From NCBI GenBank assembly GCA_023451115.1, contig JAEXFV010000154.1, positions 1 through 64,000 on the forward strand: a stretch of DNA of 64,000 nucleotides. The letters run 5' to 3'. Every line of letters starts with the position of its first letter. Positions within the stretch are counted from its first letter, which is position 1. A program made the translations under genes and the position numbers. Under the pieces are notes generated by a model, which saw only the letters and a program-made list of their open reading frames with translations, did no database searches and was not told where the DNA came from. This document shows, piece after piece, positions 18,017-27,217 of this stretch. Origin of the DNA: Bacillota bacterium. GTDB lineage: Bacteria > Bacillota > Clostridia > Christensenellales > CAG-138.

Positions 18017-18886
18017 TTATCGATCTGGGGCAATGGGTGCAGAATGCGCCTTTTTTGCATCCCAAATACACCACAAAGTGACGCTGGCGATCACGATGAT
18101 ACCGCCTATAAGAGCCCAAAGCCCCGGCGCTTCCCCGGTAAACAGGAATACCCATACTGGGTTTAGCAAAGGCTCCAGAGCGGCGATGAGGGAGGCGGTG
18201 AGCGGCGGGCAGTGTTTCGCTGCCAGTGCAAACAGCAGGTATGGAATGCCCAATTGCAGCAGGCCTAAGGCAAAGATACATGCCAGGATGGTTGGAGAGA
18301 ATGGGGTAGCGGAAACAAAAGCGAAGGGGATGCCTAAAATGGCCGTGAGCAGGTGCCCCAGCAATAATCCGCTCATACGCACCGGCTCTTCTACTCCTTC
18401 ATTGGTCAGAAACATCCCGGCAAATCCTGCGCCTGCGCATACGCCGATCAGGTTGCCCAGCAAAGAGCCGGCATTGAGTTGGTCAAAAAAGAATAGGGAA
18501 ATGCCCCCCAATGTAAGCCCAACTGCCAGATAGTCCAGTACCCGGAATGTTTTCTTCTGGAATAGCACCTGATACAATAGCAGAAAAATAGGCCCGGTAT
18601 ATTGCAACACAATGGCATTGGCTGCAGTTGTCAGCTTGTTGGCCGCTAAAAAACAGAAAAAGGTGCTACATAAACAACAGGCAATGCACACAGTGCGCTT
18701 GGAGAACACCAGCTTTTGCCTTTTGTACAGCATGTAAAACAAAATAACCCCAGCTGCAATGAGGCTGCGAAAGCCTGCGATGACAAGCGCGTTCCAGGGA
18801 ATGAGTTTGATAAAAATGCCTGCGGTGCTCCAAAGCACCGCGCAGACTGTCATTTGCAGCATGGCCCGTTTGGTGGCCTGATTCAC
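18017..18886 (-). CDS. EamA/DMT family transporter
   Basis: 289 aa with ten predicted transmembrane segments in two EamA repeats (first near residues 8-135, second near 150-280), the layout of drug/metabolite transporters that export amino acids or other metabolites. The open frame continues far upstream, but a GTG at 18886 has AGGAGG exactly 8 nt before it and gives the usual family length with a short cytoplasmic N-terminus (MNQATKRAML). An ATG at 18946 is the alternative. The substrate cannot be told from sequence. It diverges from the topoisomerase operon. Confidence 0.88.
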   Translation of the reverse strand: MNQATKRAMLQMTVCAVLWSTAGIFIKLIPWNALVIAGFRSLIAAGVILFYMLYKRQKLVFSKRTVCIACCLCSTFFCFLAANKLTTAANAIVLQYTGPIFLLLYQVLFQKKTFRVLDYLAVGLTLGGISLFFFDQLNAGSLLGNLIGVCAGAGFAGMFLTNEGVEEPVRMSGLLLGHLLTAILGIPFAFVSATPFSPTILACIFALGLLQLGIPYLLFALAAKHCPPLTASLIAALEPLLNPVWVFLFTGEAPGLWALIGGIIVIASVTLWCIWDAKKAHSAPIAPDR

Positions 18887-19135
18887 AATGGGTACCTCCT
18901 GTGGATGTTGTTTCAGGGATTTTACAAGGCTCTGTAAAAAAAGCATTTTGCCGCGACCGCCTTTTTTCATGTTGCCCAGCAATTTATTATACGGAAAAAA
19001 GGCAGGGATTGCACGATAAATATAGCGGCGTCTGGGGGCTTTTTTTGTCGCCGTTGGGCAGTATGTTTCATTCTTTCTGCGGTTTATGGTACAATAAGAA
19101 AGTTGAAAAAGGAAACCAACCCATTGGGAGGCAGA

Positions 19136-21100
19136 ATGGAATATTCCGTACAAAATATTAAAGTCATGGAAGGTTTGGACGCAGTACGTATGCGCCCAGG
19201 CATGTATATCGGTTCCACGGGCAGCCGGGGGCTGCATCATATGTTGTGGGAAATTGTGGATAACGCCATCGATGAGGCGGCCAATGGCTACGCCAATTTG
19301 GTAACCGTTGCGCTGCGCAGGGATGGCTCTGTAACCGTTACAGACAATGGACGGGGGATACCGGTGGGGGTCCATGAGAAATACGGCGTGTCTGGCGTGG
19401 AGCTGGTGTTCACCCAGCTTCATGCAGGCGGCAAATTCGGCAACGATTCCTATGGATTTTCCGGCGGGCTGCACGGCGTGGGCGCAAGCGTGGTCAATGC
19501 GTTGTCCCGCTGGGTGAAGGTGGAAGTATTTACCCAAGGGCGGGCCTATCTCCAGGAGTTTGAAAGCGTAGCTGGGGAGGATGGCAAGATCGTCTCCGGC
19601 AAAGCAAAATACCCGCTGATGGAAACCGGCCGCACCCGAAAACAGGGCACGGTGGTCACCTTCTTGCCGGACGACCGGGTGTTTGAAAGCATTCAGATGA
19701 ATTATGAGCTGATCCAGCGCCGCCTTAGGGAGCTGGCTTATCTGAACCGTGGGGTCACCATGTCATTGGTAGACGAACGGGGGCAGGACCGTGCTTGTGA
19801 ATACCGGTTTGACGGAGGCCTTTCCGATTTTGTAACCTACCTGAACGAGGATAAAACCCCGCTGTATACCCCGCCCATCCACTTCAAAGGCGAGCGGGAT
19901 GGCATTCAGGTAGAGGTTGCCATGCAGCATAACGACGGCTATGCGGATACGCTGTTCTCCTATGTTAACAACATCCCCACAACAGAGGGCGGCACCCATG
20001 AAACCGGTTTTAAGGCTGCCCTTACCAAATCACTCAACGATCATTGCCGCAGGGTAGGCGCGTTGAAGGAAAAGGATCCCAGCTTAAGCGGGGAAGACTT
20101 CCGCGAGGGCCTTACTGCGGTGCTGTCGCTGAAGATGAAAACCATCCAGTTTGAAGGGCAAACCAAAACCCGCTTGGGCAATACCGAGGCAAGGCCAGCG
20201 GTGGAATATGTGGTAAACGAGCAGCTCACCCCCTTTTTGGAAGATTTAAAAAACGCGGATCTGGCTGCTGCTATAGTGGAAAAGGCGGTCAAAGCCGCCC
20301 ATGTCCGCGAGACTGCCCGCAAAGCCAAAACCATGGCCAGGGAAAAGAACAAGCTGGAAAATGCACCTCTGGTAGGGAAACTTTCTTCCTGCACAGGCAG
20401 GGATGCTAACAAAAACGAGCTGTTTATTGTAGAAGGGGATTCAGCAGGCGGCTCCGCCAAACAGGGACGGGACCGGTATTTTCAAGCGATTTTGCCATTG
20501 CGTGGCAAGCCGCTCAACGTGGAGAAAAAACGCTTGGATCAAGTGCTGCAAAACGAGGAATTCCGCAGCATCATTACTGCCATTGGCACAGGGATTGGGG
20601 AAGATTTTGATATTACCCAGCGCAAGTACGATAAGGTAATCATCCTTTCGGATGCGGACCAGGATGGCGCCCACATCCGGGCCATCTTGCTCACCTTTTT
20701 CTACCGCTACATGAAGCCTCTGATTACGGAAGGGCATGTATATATTGGCCTGCCGCCCCTGTATAAGGCTCATAAGGGGGACAAGGTGATCTACTGTTAT
20801 GATGAAAAGGAGCTGGCTGCAGCTGCCAAAACATTGGGAAAAGGATACTTGGTGCAGCGGTATAAAGGGTTGGGAGAAATGAACCCGGAGCAACTGTGGG
20901 AAACCACCATGAATCCGGACAACCGCTCTCTGATTCGGGTAAATATTGAAGACGCGGCTGACGTGGAGCATCTGGTCAGCGTGTTGATGGGGGATAAAAT
21001 TCAGCCCCGCAAGGAATATATCAGCGAATTTGCGGACTTCAACAAGGTGGACGTATTCCAAGAGAAAGGGTATGCCGGCGTTGGCAAGGGAGGGGAGTAA
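19136..21100 (+). CDS. parE: Type IIA DNA topoisomerase subunit B (ParE/GyrB family)
   Basis: 654 aa. The GHKL ATPase domain shows EIVDNAIDEA, DNGRGIPVGVH and GLHGVGASVVNALS; the TOPRIM domain has IVEGDSAGGSAKQGRDR with the metal-binding Glu and DADQDGAHIR. The length and the GLHHMLWEIVDNAIDEA stretch fit ParE of topoisomerase IV better than the dnaA-linked GyrB of Clostridia, but the two are hard to separate by eye. ATG 19136 has GGGAGG 4 nt upstream; an upstream TTG at 19103 is rejected. A possible promoter is TTCATT-17-TACAAT at about 19068-19096. The A subunit starts 3 nt after the stop. Confidence 0.9.
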   Translation: MEYSVQNIKVMEGLDAVRMRPGMYIGSTGSRGLHHMLWEIVDNAIDEAANGYANLVTVALRRDGSVTVTDNGRGIPVGVHEKYGVSGVELVFTQLHAGGKFGNDSYGFSGGLHGVGASVVNALSRWVKVEVFTQGRAYLQEFESVAGEDGKIVSGKAKYPLMETGRTRKQGTVVTFLPDDRVFESIQMNYELIQRRLRELAYLNRGVTMSLVDERGQDRACEYRFDGGLSDFVTYLNEDKTPLYTPPIHFKGERDGIQVEVAMQHNDGYADTLFSYVNNIPTTEGGTHETGFKAALTKSLNDHCRRVGALKEKDPSLSGEDFREGLTAVLSLKMKTIQFEGQTKTRLGNTEARPAVEYVVNEQLTPFLEDLKNADLAAAIVEKAVKAAHVRETARKAKTMAREKNKLENAPLVGKLSSCTGRDANKNELFIVEGDSAGGSAKQGRDRYFQAILPLRGKPLNVEKKRLDQVLQNEEFRSIITAIGTGIGEDFDITQRKYDKVIILSDADQDGAHIRAILLTFFYRYMKPLITEGHVYIGLPPLYKAHKGDKVIYCYDEKELAAAAKTLGKGYLVQRYKGLGEMNPEQLWETTMNPDNRSLIRVNIEDAADVEHLVSVLMGDKIQPRKEYISEFADFNKVDVFQEKGYAGVGKGGE

Positions 21101-21103
21101 GGC

Positions 21104-23503
21104 ATGGCGAAAAAAGGAAAGGAACAGAACCAGCAGCCCCCCCGAGGGGAAACCATACTGGAGCGCAGCATGGATCTGGTGATGCACCAAAGCATGATCC
21201 CTTATGCGGAGCATGTTATCCTGGAGCGTGCCCTGCCCCGTGTGGAGGACGGATTGAAGCCTGTGCAGCGGCGCATCCTGTACACCATGCTGGAGCTGGG
21301 GCTGCAGCCGGACAAGCCCCACCGGAAATCTGCCCGTATCGTAGGCGATTGCCTGGGCAAATACCATCCCCATGGGGACAGCTCGGTGTATGACGCTATG
21401 GTGCGCATGGCACAGCCCTTTAATATGCGCATGCCTCTGTGCGACGGGCATGGGAATTTCGGATCTGTGGATGGGGATTCCGCCGCAGCCATGCGATATA
21501 CCGAGGCCCGCATGACGCCCCTGGCGTTGGAGCTGCTGCGGGATTTGGAAAAGGGCACGGTGGATTACAATTTAAATTTTGACGACACCCTCCAGGAGCC
21601 TGCGCTGCTGCCGGGGCGTTTCCCCAATCTGCTGGTCAACGGCGCCTCCGGTATCGCGGTAGGTCTGGCTACGAATATTCCGCCCCACAATCTGGGGGAG
21701 GCCATTGACGCTGTGATTGCCCAGATGGAAAATCCGGAAATCTCGTTGGATGAGTTGATGCAATACCTGCCTTGTCCGGATTTCCCCACAGGGGGGCTGC
21801 TGTTAGATTCCCAGGAAATACGCACGGCTTATGAAACCGGAAGAGGCAAGCTGACCGTCCGGGCAAAGACCCATTTTGAGCCGCAAAAAAATGGGAAAAC
21901 CCTCATCGTGATTACGGAATTGCCCTATCAGGTCAATAAAGCCAATTTGTTGGAAAAAATTTTGCTGGCTACCCAGGAAAAGCGGCAGCTGTTTGCAGGC
22001 GTCTCCGGCATCCGGGATGAGAGCGACCGCAACGGCATGCGGGCAGTGATCGAGCTGAAAAAAGATGCTGACCCGGAAAAGGTGCTGGCCTACCTGTTTA
22101 AATATTCCGACCTGCAATGCACCTTCGGTGTGAACATGGTAGCGATTGCAGAGGGAAAACCCCAGCAACTGGGGCTCAAAGAGGTGAACGCTCATTATAT
22201 TCGCCACCAACGGGAGGTTGTGACCCGGCGCACCCGCTATGAGCTGGAAAACGCGAAAAAGCGGGAGCATATTTTGGAAGGCCTGATGGTGGCGGTAAAC
22301 AACATTGACGCTGTTATCGCCCTGATCCGCGCCAGCAAAAACCCAAAGCAGGCCAGGGACGGACTCATGGAGCAGTTTGGTCTGACGGAAACCCAGGCGC
22401 AGGCGATTTTGGATTTGCGCCTTCAGCGGCTGACCAATTTGGAATTGCTGGCGATTGAAAAGGAATATAAGGAGATTAAGGCACTGATTGGGCGGCTGGA
22501 GGGCATCTTGGCATCCGAGAAAAAACTGCTGGCCCTTATTCGCCAGGAGCTGTTGGAAATCAAAGAAAACTATAACGATCCCCGGCGTACGCAATTGATC
22601 TCTGCACAGACGCACATTCAGGTAGAAGAGAAAGACCTGAAGGTGGTGGAGGATGTAACGGTGTCCCTCTATGATGGCTTGCGGGCATGGAGAGTGCCTG
22701 CAGGCAAAAACGGTATGCCGGAAGAAGCGGTGCTGTTTACCTTCCAAACCCAGACGGATAAACGGATCCGCTTGTTTACGGACCAGGGGAGCCTTTTGAC
22801 CCTGCCGGTAGAAGAATTGCCGGAGAATAAGCCGGGCGGGCGGCTTACCAACCTGGCCGCCATACTGCCTTTTGAGCAGGGGGAGCGGATTGTGGCCGCT
22901 TTCCTGGAGGGAGAGGGGGACCTGTTTTTCTGTACCCGGCAGGGAATGGTAAAGCGCACGGATCAGGCCCAGTATGCAACCCGCTCCAAGCGCATTGCCG
23001 CTTTGACGCTGAAAGAGGGGGACAGCCTGTTCGCCGTGCAGCAGCGGCAGCAGCAGACCATGCTGCTGATTACCAAACAGGGGATGAGCATCCGGTTTGA
23101 CCTGGATACGGTGCCGGTTATGGGCCGGGTAGCCACCGGGGTAAAATGTATCAAATTGGAAGAAGGGGACGAGGTGCTACAAGCCATACAGCCTGCGGAG
23201 GAAGGGGAAATCCTTTGCGTGACTGACCGGGGCTATGCCAAACGCACTCTGATTTTCGACTATGAGGTACAGGGCCGCAATGGAAAAGGGCTCAAAACCT
23301 TTGATTTTAAAAAGAACGGTTCCAATGGCGTACGCCTGGCGGCAGCCCGTTATGTGCGGGAGCCTTTCGATTTTACCGTGGTGCAGCGTCATGGCGGGCA
23401 TACCCTGTGCAATACCGAGCAAGTGCGGCTGGAAAGCCGGGCTAGCCGGGGCAGCCTGCTTGTGATGGTGATGCTGGACGATGACGTAATTGATATTTTG
23501 TAA
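21104..23503 (+). CDS. parC: Type IIA DNA topoisomerase subunit A (ParC/GyrA family)
   Basis: 799 aa. Breakage-reunion domain with catalytic Tyr in AMRYTEARM, the quinolone-determining region [12 protein letters not shown] with the sensitive-type Ser and Asp, and a C-terminal beta-pinwheel. The stretch [24 protein letters not shown] is GyrA-like, not Bacillus ParC-like. A degenerate GyrA-box (QGRNGKG) occurs at about residue 723, far later than the blade-1 position of true GyrA, and no box is seen near residue 540-560. With its B-subunit partner directly upstream I favour topoisomerase IV; a second gyrase is possible. Confidence 0.88.
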   Translation: MAKKGKEQNQQPPRGETILERSMDLVMHQSMIPYAEHVILERALPRVEDGLKPVQRRILYTMLELGLQPDKPHRKSARIVGDCLGKYHPHGDSSVYDAMVRMAQPFNMRMPLCDGHGNFGSVDGDSAAAMRYTEARMTPLALELLRDLEKGTVDYNLNFDDTLQEPALLPGRFPNLLVNGASGIAVGLATNIPPHNLGEAIDAVIAQMENPEISLDELMQYLPCPDFPTGGLLLDSQEIRTAYETGRGKLTVRAKTHFEPQKNGKTLIVITELPYQVNKANLLEKILLATQEKRQLFAGVSGIRDESDRNGMRAVIELKKDADPEKVLAYLFKYSDLQCTFGVNMVAIAEGKPQQLGLKEVNAHYIRHQREVVTRRTRYELENAKKREHILEGLMVAVNNIDAVIALIRASKNPKQARDGLMEQFGLTETQAQAILDLRLQRLTNLELLAIEKEYKEIKALIGRLEGILASEKKLLALIRQELLEIKENYNDPRRTQLISAQTHIQVEEKDLKVVEDVTVSLYDGLRAWRVPAGKNGMPEEAVLFTFQTQTDKRIRLFTDQGSLLTLPVEELPENKPGGRLTNLAAILPFEQGERIVAAFLEGEGDLFFCTRQGMVKRTDQAQYATRSKRIAALTLKEGDSLFAVQQRQQQTMLLITKQGMSIRFDLDTVPVMGRVATGVKCIKLEEGDEVLQAIQPAEEGEILCVTDRGYAKRTLIFDYEVQGRNGKGLKTFDFKKNGSNGVRLAAARYVREPFDFTVVQRHGGHTLCNTEQVRLESRASRGSLLVMVMLDDDVIDIL

Positions 23504-23638
23504 CGGCATTTGGCTGGATTGGGGCGCGGCACAATCGTAAACAATCTGTGTCTTTCCCCACTCCCGCGGCCAGGTCTGGTATACTGTTAACAAAAGTATT
23601 TGCAATGGATTACCGAAGAGAAGGACAACCCGCCTGTC

Positions 23639-25921
23639 ATGAAAAATTGGACGTTACAAATTCGCTGTATCCTGTTGGCGGCCATGAGCCTGGTATGCGG
23701 CATTCTGGCTTCCGGCTGCCAGAAACCTACTGCCGCAGAAGCGTTTGCGGATTTTTTAGGCTGCCTGCACACAGGGGATTTTGAAGCCGCTTATGAAATG
23801 CTGTCCGCCTCTGCCCGTTATGATGAGGACCGGGCGGCCGCAGATTTGGCTGCCGGCAAGGAGCAAAGCGCAACGCGCATTTCCAAAGAGCAGTTTGTGA
23901 ACCGGCACCAGGCAATTTATGAAGAGCTTGGGGTCACCGGCCTTTCTTACACTGTGACTTCAGCAAAAGAAGAAAGCGAGATCATCTCTATTTACGATTA
24001 CACCCTTACGTATACCAGCGAGAAAATTGGCCAGGAGGAATGGCAGTTTCGCATGACGGTGCTGCGGGAAGATGGGGTGTGGAAGGTGGACTGGGCGCCG
24101 GACCTGATTTTCCCGGATATGGACTGGGGGGATACCATACGGGTAGGCACCATTCGGGCCTCCCGGGGGGAAATTATTGCAGGGGGCGAAGTGCTGGCGG
24201 AAACGGTGAAGGCGGTGAGCATCACCTGCGTGCCCAGCAAAATAGAGGATGAGGCCCAGTTTGTACGCCAGGTGAGCGTGCTGCTGGACATGACTTCCGA
24301 AGAAGTATATGACCGGCTGGGCCGGGTTTATCATGACTTTGTGCTGATCAAACAGCTGTACCCGGATCAGCTAACAGAATCGTTAGAGGAGCAATTGCTG
24401 CTGATTCCCGGCATAGGGATCGACACCTCCAATTACGGTGAACTGCGCAACTACCCCCAAGGCGAAAGCCTGGCGCATATCCTGGGCTATGTGCGCACCG
24501 CAGATGAAGAGGATTTAACCAGGCTGACTGGAGGCGTATTGGATGAAAATGGCAAGCTGGTGGATCCGGATACAGGAGAAATGCTGACGAACACAGGGTA
24601 CGCGGTGGACTCCGTTGTAGGCAAAGCCGGTTTGGAACGGCAATATGAAAAAGAGCTTCGGGGTGTGGACGGCTCCTATGTGTACATCTGTGGTTCCGAT
24701 GGCTCCAACAAAGGCACGTTATACCGGGAGCCGGTACAAAATGGGCTGGATGTGCAGCTTACCATCAACCCTGATTTGCAAACCAGGGTGGAGACCCTGC
24801 TCTCCCTTACGCTGTATGGGGAAAACACGGCTGGTGCGGTTATCGTGATGAATCCGCTCACTGGGGCAGTTGATGCGATGGCATCCTACCCATCCTATGA
24901 TTTAAACAAATATACCCGGGGATGGACGGCTGCAGAGTGGGAGGAAATCAATAGCAAAAAGAATACGCCTCTCTATAACCGCCTTATCCAGGGCCGATAT
25001 CCGCCCGGCTCGATCCTCAAGCCGTTTACCGCTGCTGCAGCATTGGAGAGCGGCTCTATGACCCCTTCCACGGAATTTCCGCAAGGACGGGGGGAAACCA
25101 TTGAGGATGACCGGCGCTGGCGCCCTTCGGACAGTGGGGAGTTTGGCCCCTGGGGATATGCCTATATCACCCGCGTGAGCCTGAACAACCGCCACTATCC
25201 CCTGAATATGCATAGCGGTATCATCGACTCAGACAACATCTATTTTGCTTATGCAGCTTTGCGTACCGGGGAAGAAAGCTTTAGCCAGTTTATGACCCGG
25301 GTGGGGCTGACGGAAGCAGTGGATTTTGATCTTTCCGTGACCAAGGCCCAATTGAAGAATGAGGACAGTGAATGGACGCCTATGCTTCTGGCGGACAGCG
25401 CTTATGGACAGGGCGAAGTTCTAGTAACGCCGCTTCAGGCCGCATCTATGTTTTGCGCCTTTGCCAATGGCGGCACCATCATGCGGCCTTATGTGGTGAA
25501 AGGGTTGTATCGGACGGAAGGGACAGATTATACCCCTGTGTCTACCTATACGCCCCAGGCATGGAAAGAAAACGTGGTACAGCAAAGCTCCATCAATACC
25601 ATTGAGCCCATGCTGGTGGATGTGGTGCGCGAAGGCACAGGCCGCAACCTGAATTATAAGGATAACAAAGCGGAAGGAAAGCGCAACATTCCCAGATCTC
25701 CCAAGCTCACCAATATTGCGGCCAAAACCGGTACGGCCCAGATCGGCAACGACCGCAGACGGGAAATTTCCTGGTTTGTGGGCTATCGCACCGGCGTATC
25801 CAGCGAGGAGGCCAGGCTGGTGCTGGTGATGCTGGAGATTCCAGCCAGCGATACCAATTACTCCAATATGAAATACGACATTGCGTATGATTTACTCAAA
25901 CCGGAGGGCAACCAGGAATGA
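23639..25921 (+). CDS. Class B penicillin-binding protein, lipoprotein type (MecA_N domain)
   Basis: 760 aa. The N-terminus is a lipoprotein signal (LASGC) rather than a plain membrane anchor. It is followed by an NTF2-like MecA_N domain (about residues 35-150), a PBP dimerisation domain and a transpeptidase domain with SILK (catalytic Ser 458 in PPGSILKPF), SDN as the SxN motif, and KTG at 699-701. This layout matches B. subtilis PbpC and PBP2a. It cross-links peptidoglycan at the outer membrane face; MecA_N PBPs can have low beta-lactam affinity, but resistance cannot be inferred from this sequence. ATG 23639 has AAGGA 13 nt upstream. The stop overlaps the LOG gene start (ATGA). Confidence 0.92.
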   Translation: MKNWTLQIRCILLAAMSLVCGILASGCQKPTAAEAFADFLGCLHTGDFEAAYEMLSASARYDEDRAAADLAAGKEQSATRISKEQFVNRHQAIYEELGVTGLSYTVTSAKEESEIISIYDYTLTYTSEKIGQEEWQFRMTVLREDGVWKVDWAPDLIFPDMDWGDTIRVGTIRASRGEIIAGGEVLAETVKAVSITCVPSKIEDEAQFVRQVSVLLDMTSEEVYDRLGRVYHDFVLIKQLYPDQLTESLEEQLLLIPGIGIDTSNYGELRNYPQGESLAHILGYVRTADEEDLTRLTGGVLDENGKLVDPDTGEMLTNTGYAVDSVVGKAGLERQYEKELRGVDGSYVYICGSDGSNKGTLYREPVQNGLDVQLTINPDLQTRVETLLSLTLYGENTAGAVIVMNPLTGAVDAMASYPSYDLNKYTRGWTAAEWEEINSKKNTPLYNRLIQGRYPPGSILKPFTAAAALESGSMTPSTEFPQGRGETIEDDRRWRPSDSGEFGPWGYAYITRVSLNNRHYPLNMHSGIIDSDNIYFAYAALRTGEESFSQFMTRVGLTEAVDFDLSVTKAQLKNEDSEWTPMLLADSAYGQGEVLVTPLQAASMFCAFANGGTIMRPYVVKGLYRTEGTDYTPVSTYTPQAWKENVVQQSSINTIEPMLVDVVREGTGRNLNYKDNKAEGKRNIPRSPKLTNIAAKTGTAQIGNDRRREISWFVGYRTGVSSEEARLVLVMLEIPASDTNYSNMKYDIAYDLLKPEGNQE

Positions 25922-26535
25922 CCAATATCTGTGTATTTGCTGCTTCCAGCCCGGATCTGGAGCAGAGCTATTATGATCTGGCCCGAGACGTGGGCGCATG
26001 TTTGGCCCAGGAGGGGATGGGCATGGTGTTTGGCGGCGGCCGCATTGGGTTAATGGGCGCTGCAGCTCAGGGAGTCAAGGCCAACGGCGGGCGGTTGATC
26101 GGCGTAATTCCCGAAAAACTCAATCAGCCTGGCATCGCCTACGAAAACTGCGATGAACTCATAGAAACCCCTACCATGCATACCCGCAAGGAAACCATGG
26201 AAGGTTTATCCAGCGGTTTTATTGTGTTGCCCGGCGGCTTTGGCACGATGGAAGAGCTGATGGAGGTCATTACGTTAAAACAATTGGGGTATCACAATCA
26301 TCCTATCGTGATTGTAAACCACAAGGGATTTTGGCAGCCCTTACTGGAACAGTTCTCCCAATTTTATGAAACGGGATTTGCCCATCCAGGGTTTCAGGGG
26401 TTGTATGTCGTTGCAGATACGGCCTTGGAGGCGGTTGCAGCGGTACGGGAGACTTCAAACAAATCCATGCCGGATAAATTACAGGAGGCGCTGCATAGAC
26501 GCACCTCTGGAGAAATGCAGCAGGGAGGCGATTGA
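25918..26535 (+). CDS. LOG family protein (nucleotide 5'-monophosphate phosphoribohydrolase-like)
   Basis: 205 aa Rossmann-like protein of the TIGR00730/LOG family. The signature PGGFGTMEELMEV is complete, and GGGRIGLMGAAA is the nucleotide-binding stretch near residue 40. Characterised members hydrolyse cytokinin or purine nucleoside monophosphates to the base and ribose 5-phosphate; the bacterial role is often unclear. It overlaps the PBP gene by 4 nt and the Usp-like gene follows after 2 nt, so the three are one transcriptional unit. Confidence 0.9.
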   Translation: MTNICVFAASSPDLEQSYYDLARDVGACLAQEGMGMVFGGGRIGLMGAAAQGVKANGGRLIGVIPEKLNQPGIAYENCDELIETPTMHTRKETMEGLSSGFIVLPGGFGTMEELMEVITLKQLGYHNHPIVIVNHKGFWQPLLEQFSQFYETGFAHPGFQGLYVVADTALEAVAAVRETSNKSMPDKLQEALHRRTSGEMQQGGD

Positions 26536-26537
26536 CC

Positions 26538-26978
26538 ATGAAAAAGTCCATTCAACCAAAAGAGATGGAAAACCATGCGCATGCCCAGCACATTGTAATG
26601 GTTTGCGTAACCCGTCAACGTACTTGCGCCCGGCTGATTGCCCGGGGAGAAGAACTGGCGCAAAAGTATCATTGCCCGCTGCATGTGGTGCATGCGGTGC
26701 GCTCTGGAGAAAATTTTTTAGGGAACCCGGATGAAGGGGAGGCGTTGGAATATTTGTTTACCGCAGCCCAGTTATCCGGCGGGGAGCTGAGCGTTATTCG
26801 TGCAGAGGATGTGCCCACCATTCTCTGCGATTATGCAAAGGCGCATCATGCAAGCTGCATGGTGCTGGGTGCACCGCCCAAAGGAAATACACGGCACGCC
26901 CTCAACATCGGCGGCCAGACCATTATAGAATATTTGGCGCAGCGCTTGCCGGATGTGGAGCTGGATGTATTGGATTGA
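26538..26978 (+). CDS. Universal-stress/KdpD-Usp-like protein
   Basis: 146 aa. A single alpha/beta domain resembling the Usp domain of KdpD: HIVMVCVTRQRTCARLIARGEELAQKYHCPLHVVHAV, then DVPTILCDYAKAHHASCMVLGAPPKG. Such domains bind ATP or sense cell state; here the usual G-x(2)-G-x(9)-G motif is incomplete, so nucleotide binding is doubtful. GGGAGG lies 9 nt before the ATG at 26538; the in-frame TTG at 26532 is too close to it. Last gene of the PBP-LOG-Usp unit. Confidence 0.75.
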   Translation: MKKSIQPKEMENHAHAQHIVMVCVTRQRTCARLIARGEELAQKYHCPLHVVHAVRSGENFLGNPDEGEALEYLFTAAQLSGGELSVIRAEDVPTILCDYAKAHHASCMVLGAPPKGNTRHALNIGGQTIIEYLAQRLPDVELDVLD

Positions 26979-26993
26979 TTTGCATACCTTCTG

Positions 26994-27032
26994 TTGACAA
27001 AGGAAGGTTTCAATGCATGAAATGAATTTCAT
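26994..27032 (+). promoter_or_regulatory. Candidate promoter with overlapping palindrome upstream of iorAB
   Basis: TTGACA is followed after 18 bp by TGAAAT. The weak -10 lies inside ATGAAAT-GA-ATTTCAT (27017-27032), a palindrome with 7-bp arms. A transcript from here would meet the terminator hairpin at 27044-27102 before reaching iorA. Confidence 0.35.
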
Positions 27033-27043
27033 AATTGCGTGGG

Positions 27044-27102
27044 GCAGGTCTGGGACGTTGGGGATAATATATTATGTATAACGTCTAGGCCTGCTTTTTT
27101 TT
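27044..27102 (+). terminator. Terminator or attenuator upstream of iorA
   Basis: A long imperfect stem (GCAGGTCTGGGACGTT pairs with AACGTCTAGGCCTGC, one bulge and a G-U) with a loop of about 20 nt containing ATAATATATTAT, followed by eight T residues. It either ends the PBP-LOG-Usp transcript or attenuates iorAB. Confidence 0.75.
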
Positions 27103-27217
27103 CATTTTTCGGTGCGATATAATAAAAGAGTAAATTGCAGGATTATATATAATAAGATTGCATATTTTTTCCTATCTATTCCATGTTCCATTGAATTAAT
27201 AAGGAGGCTGATTCATC

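Noticed and set aside
18887..19537. Long N-terminal extension of the EamA frame, running antisense over the start of the topoisomerase gene
   Set aside because: A GTG with an ideal AGGAGG at 18886 gives the normal family length.
23600..23638. TTG start 13 codons upstream for the PBP gene
   Set aside because: It would bury the lipoprotein signal peptide behind a charged extension.
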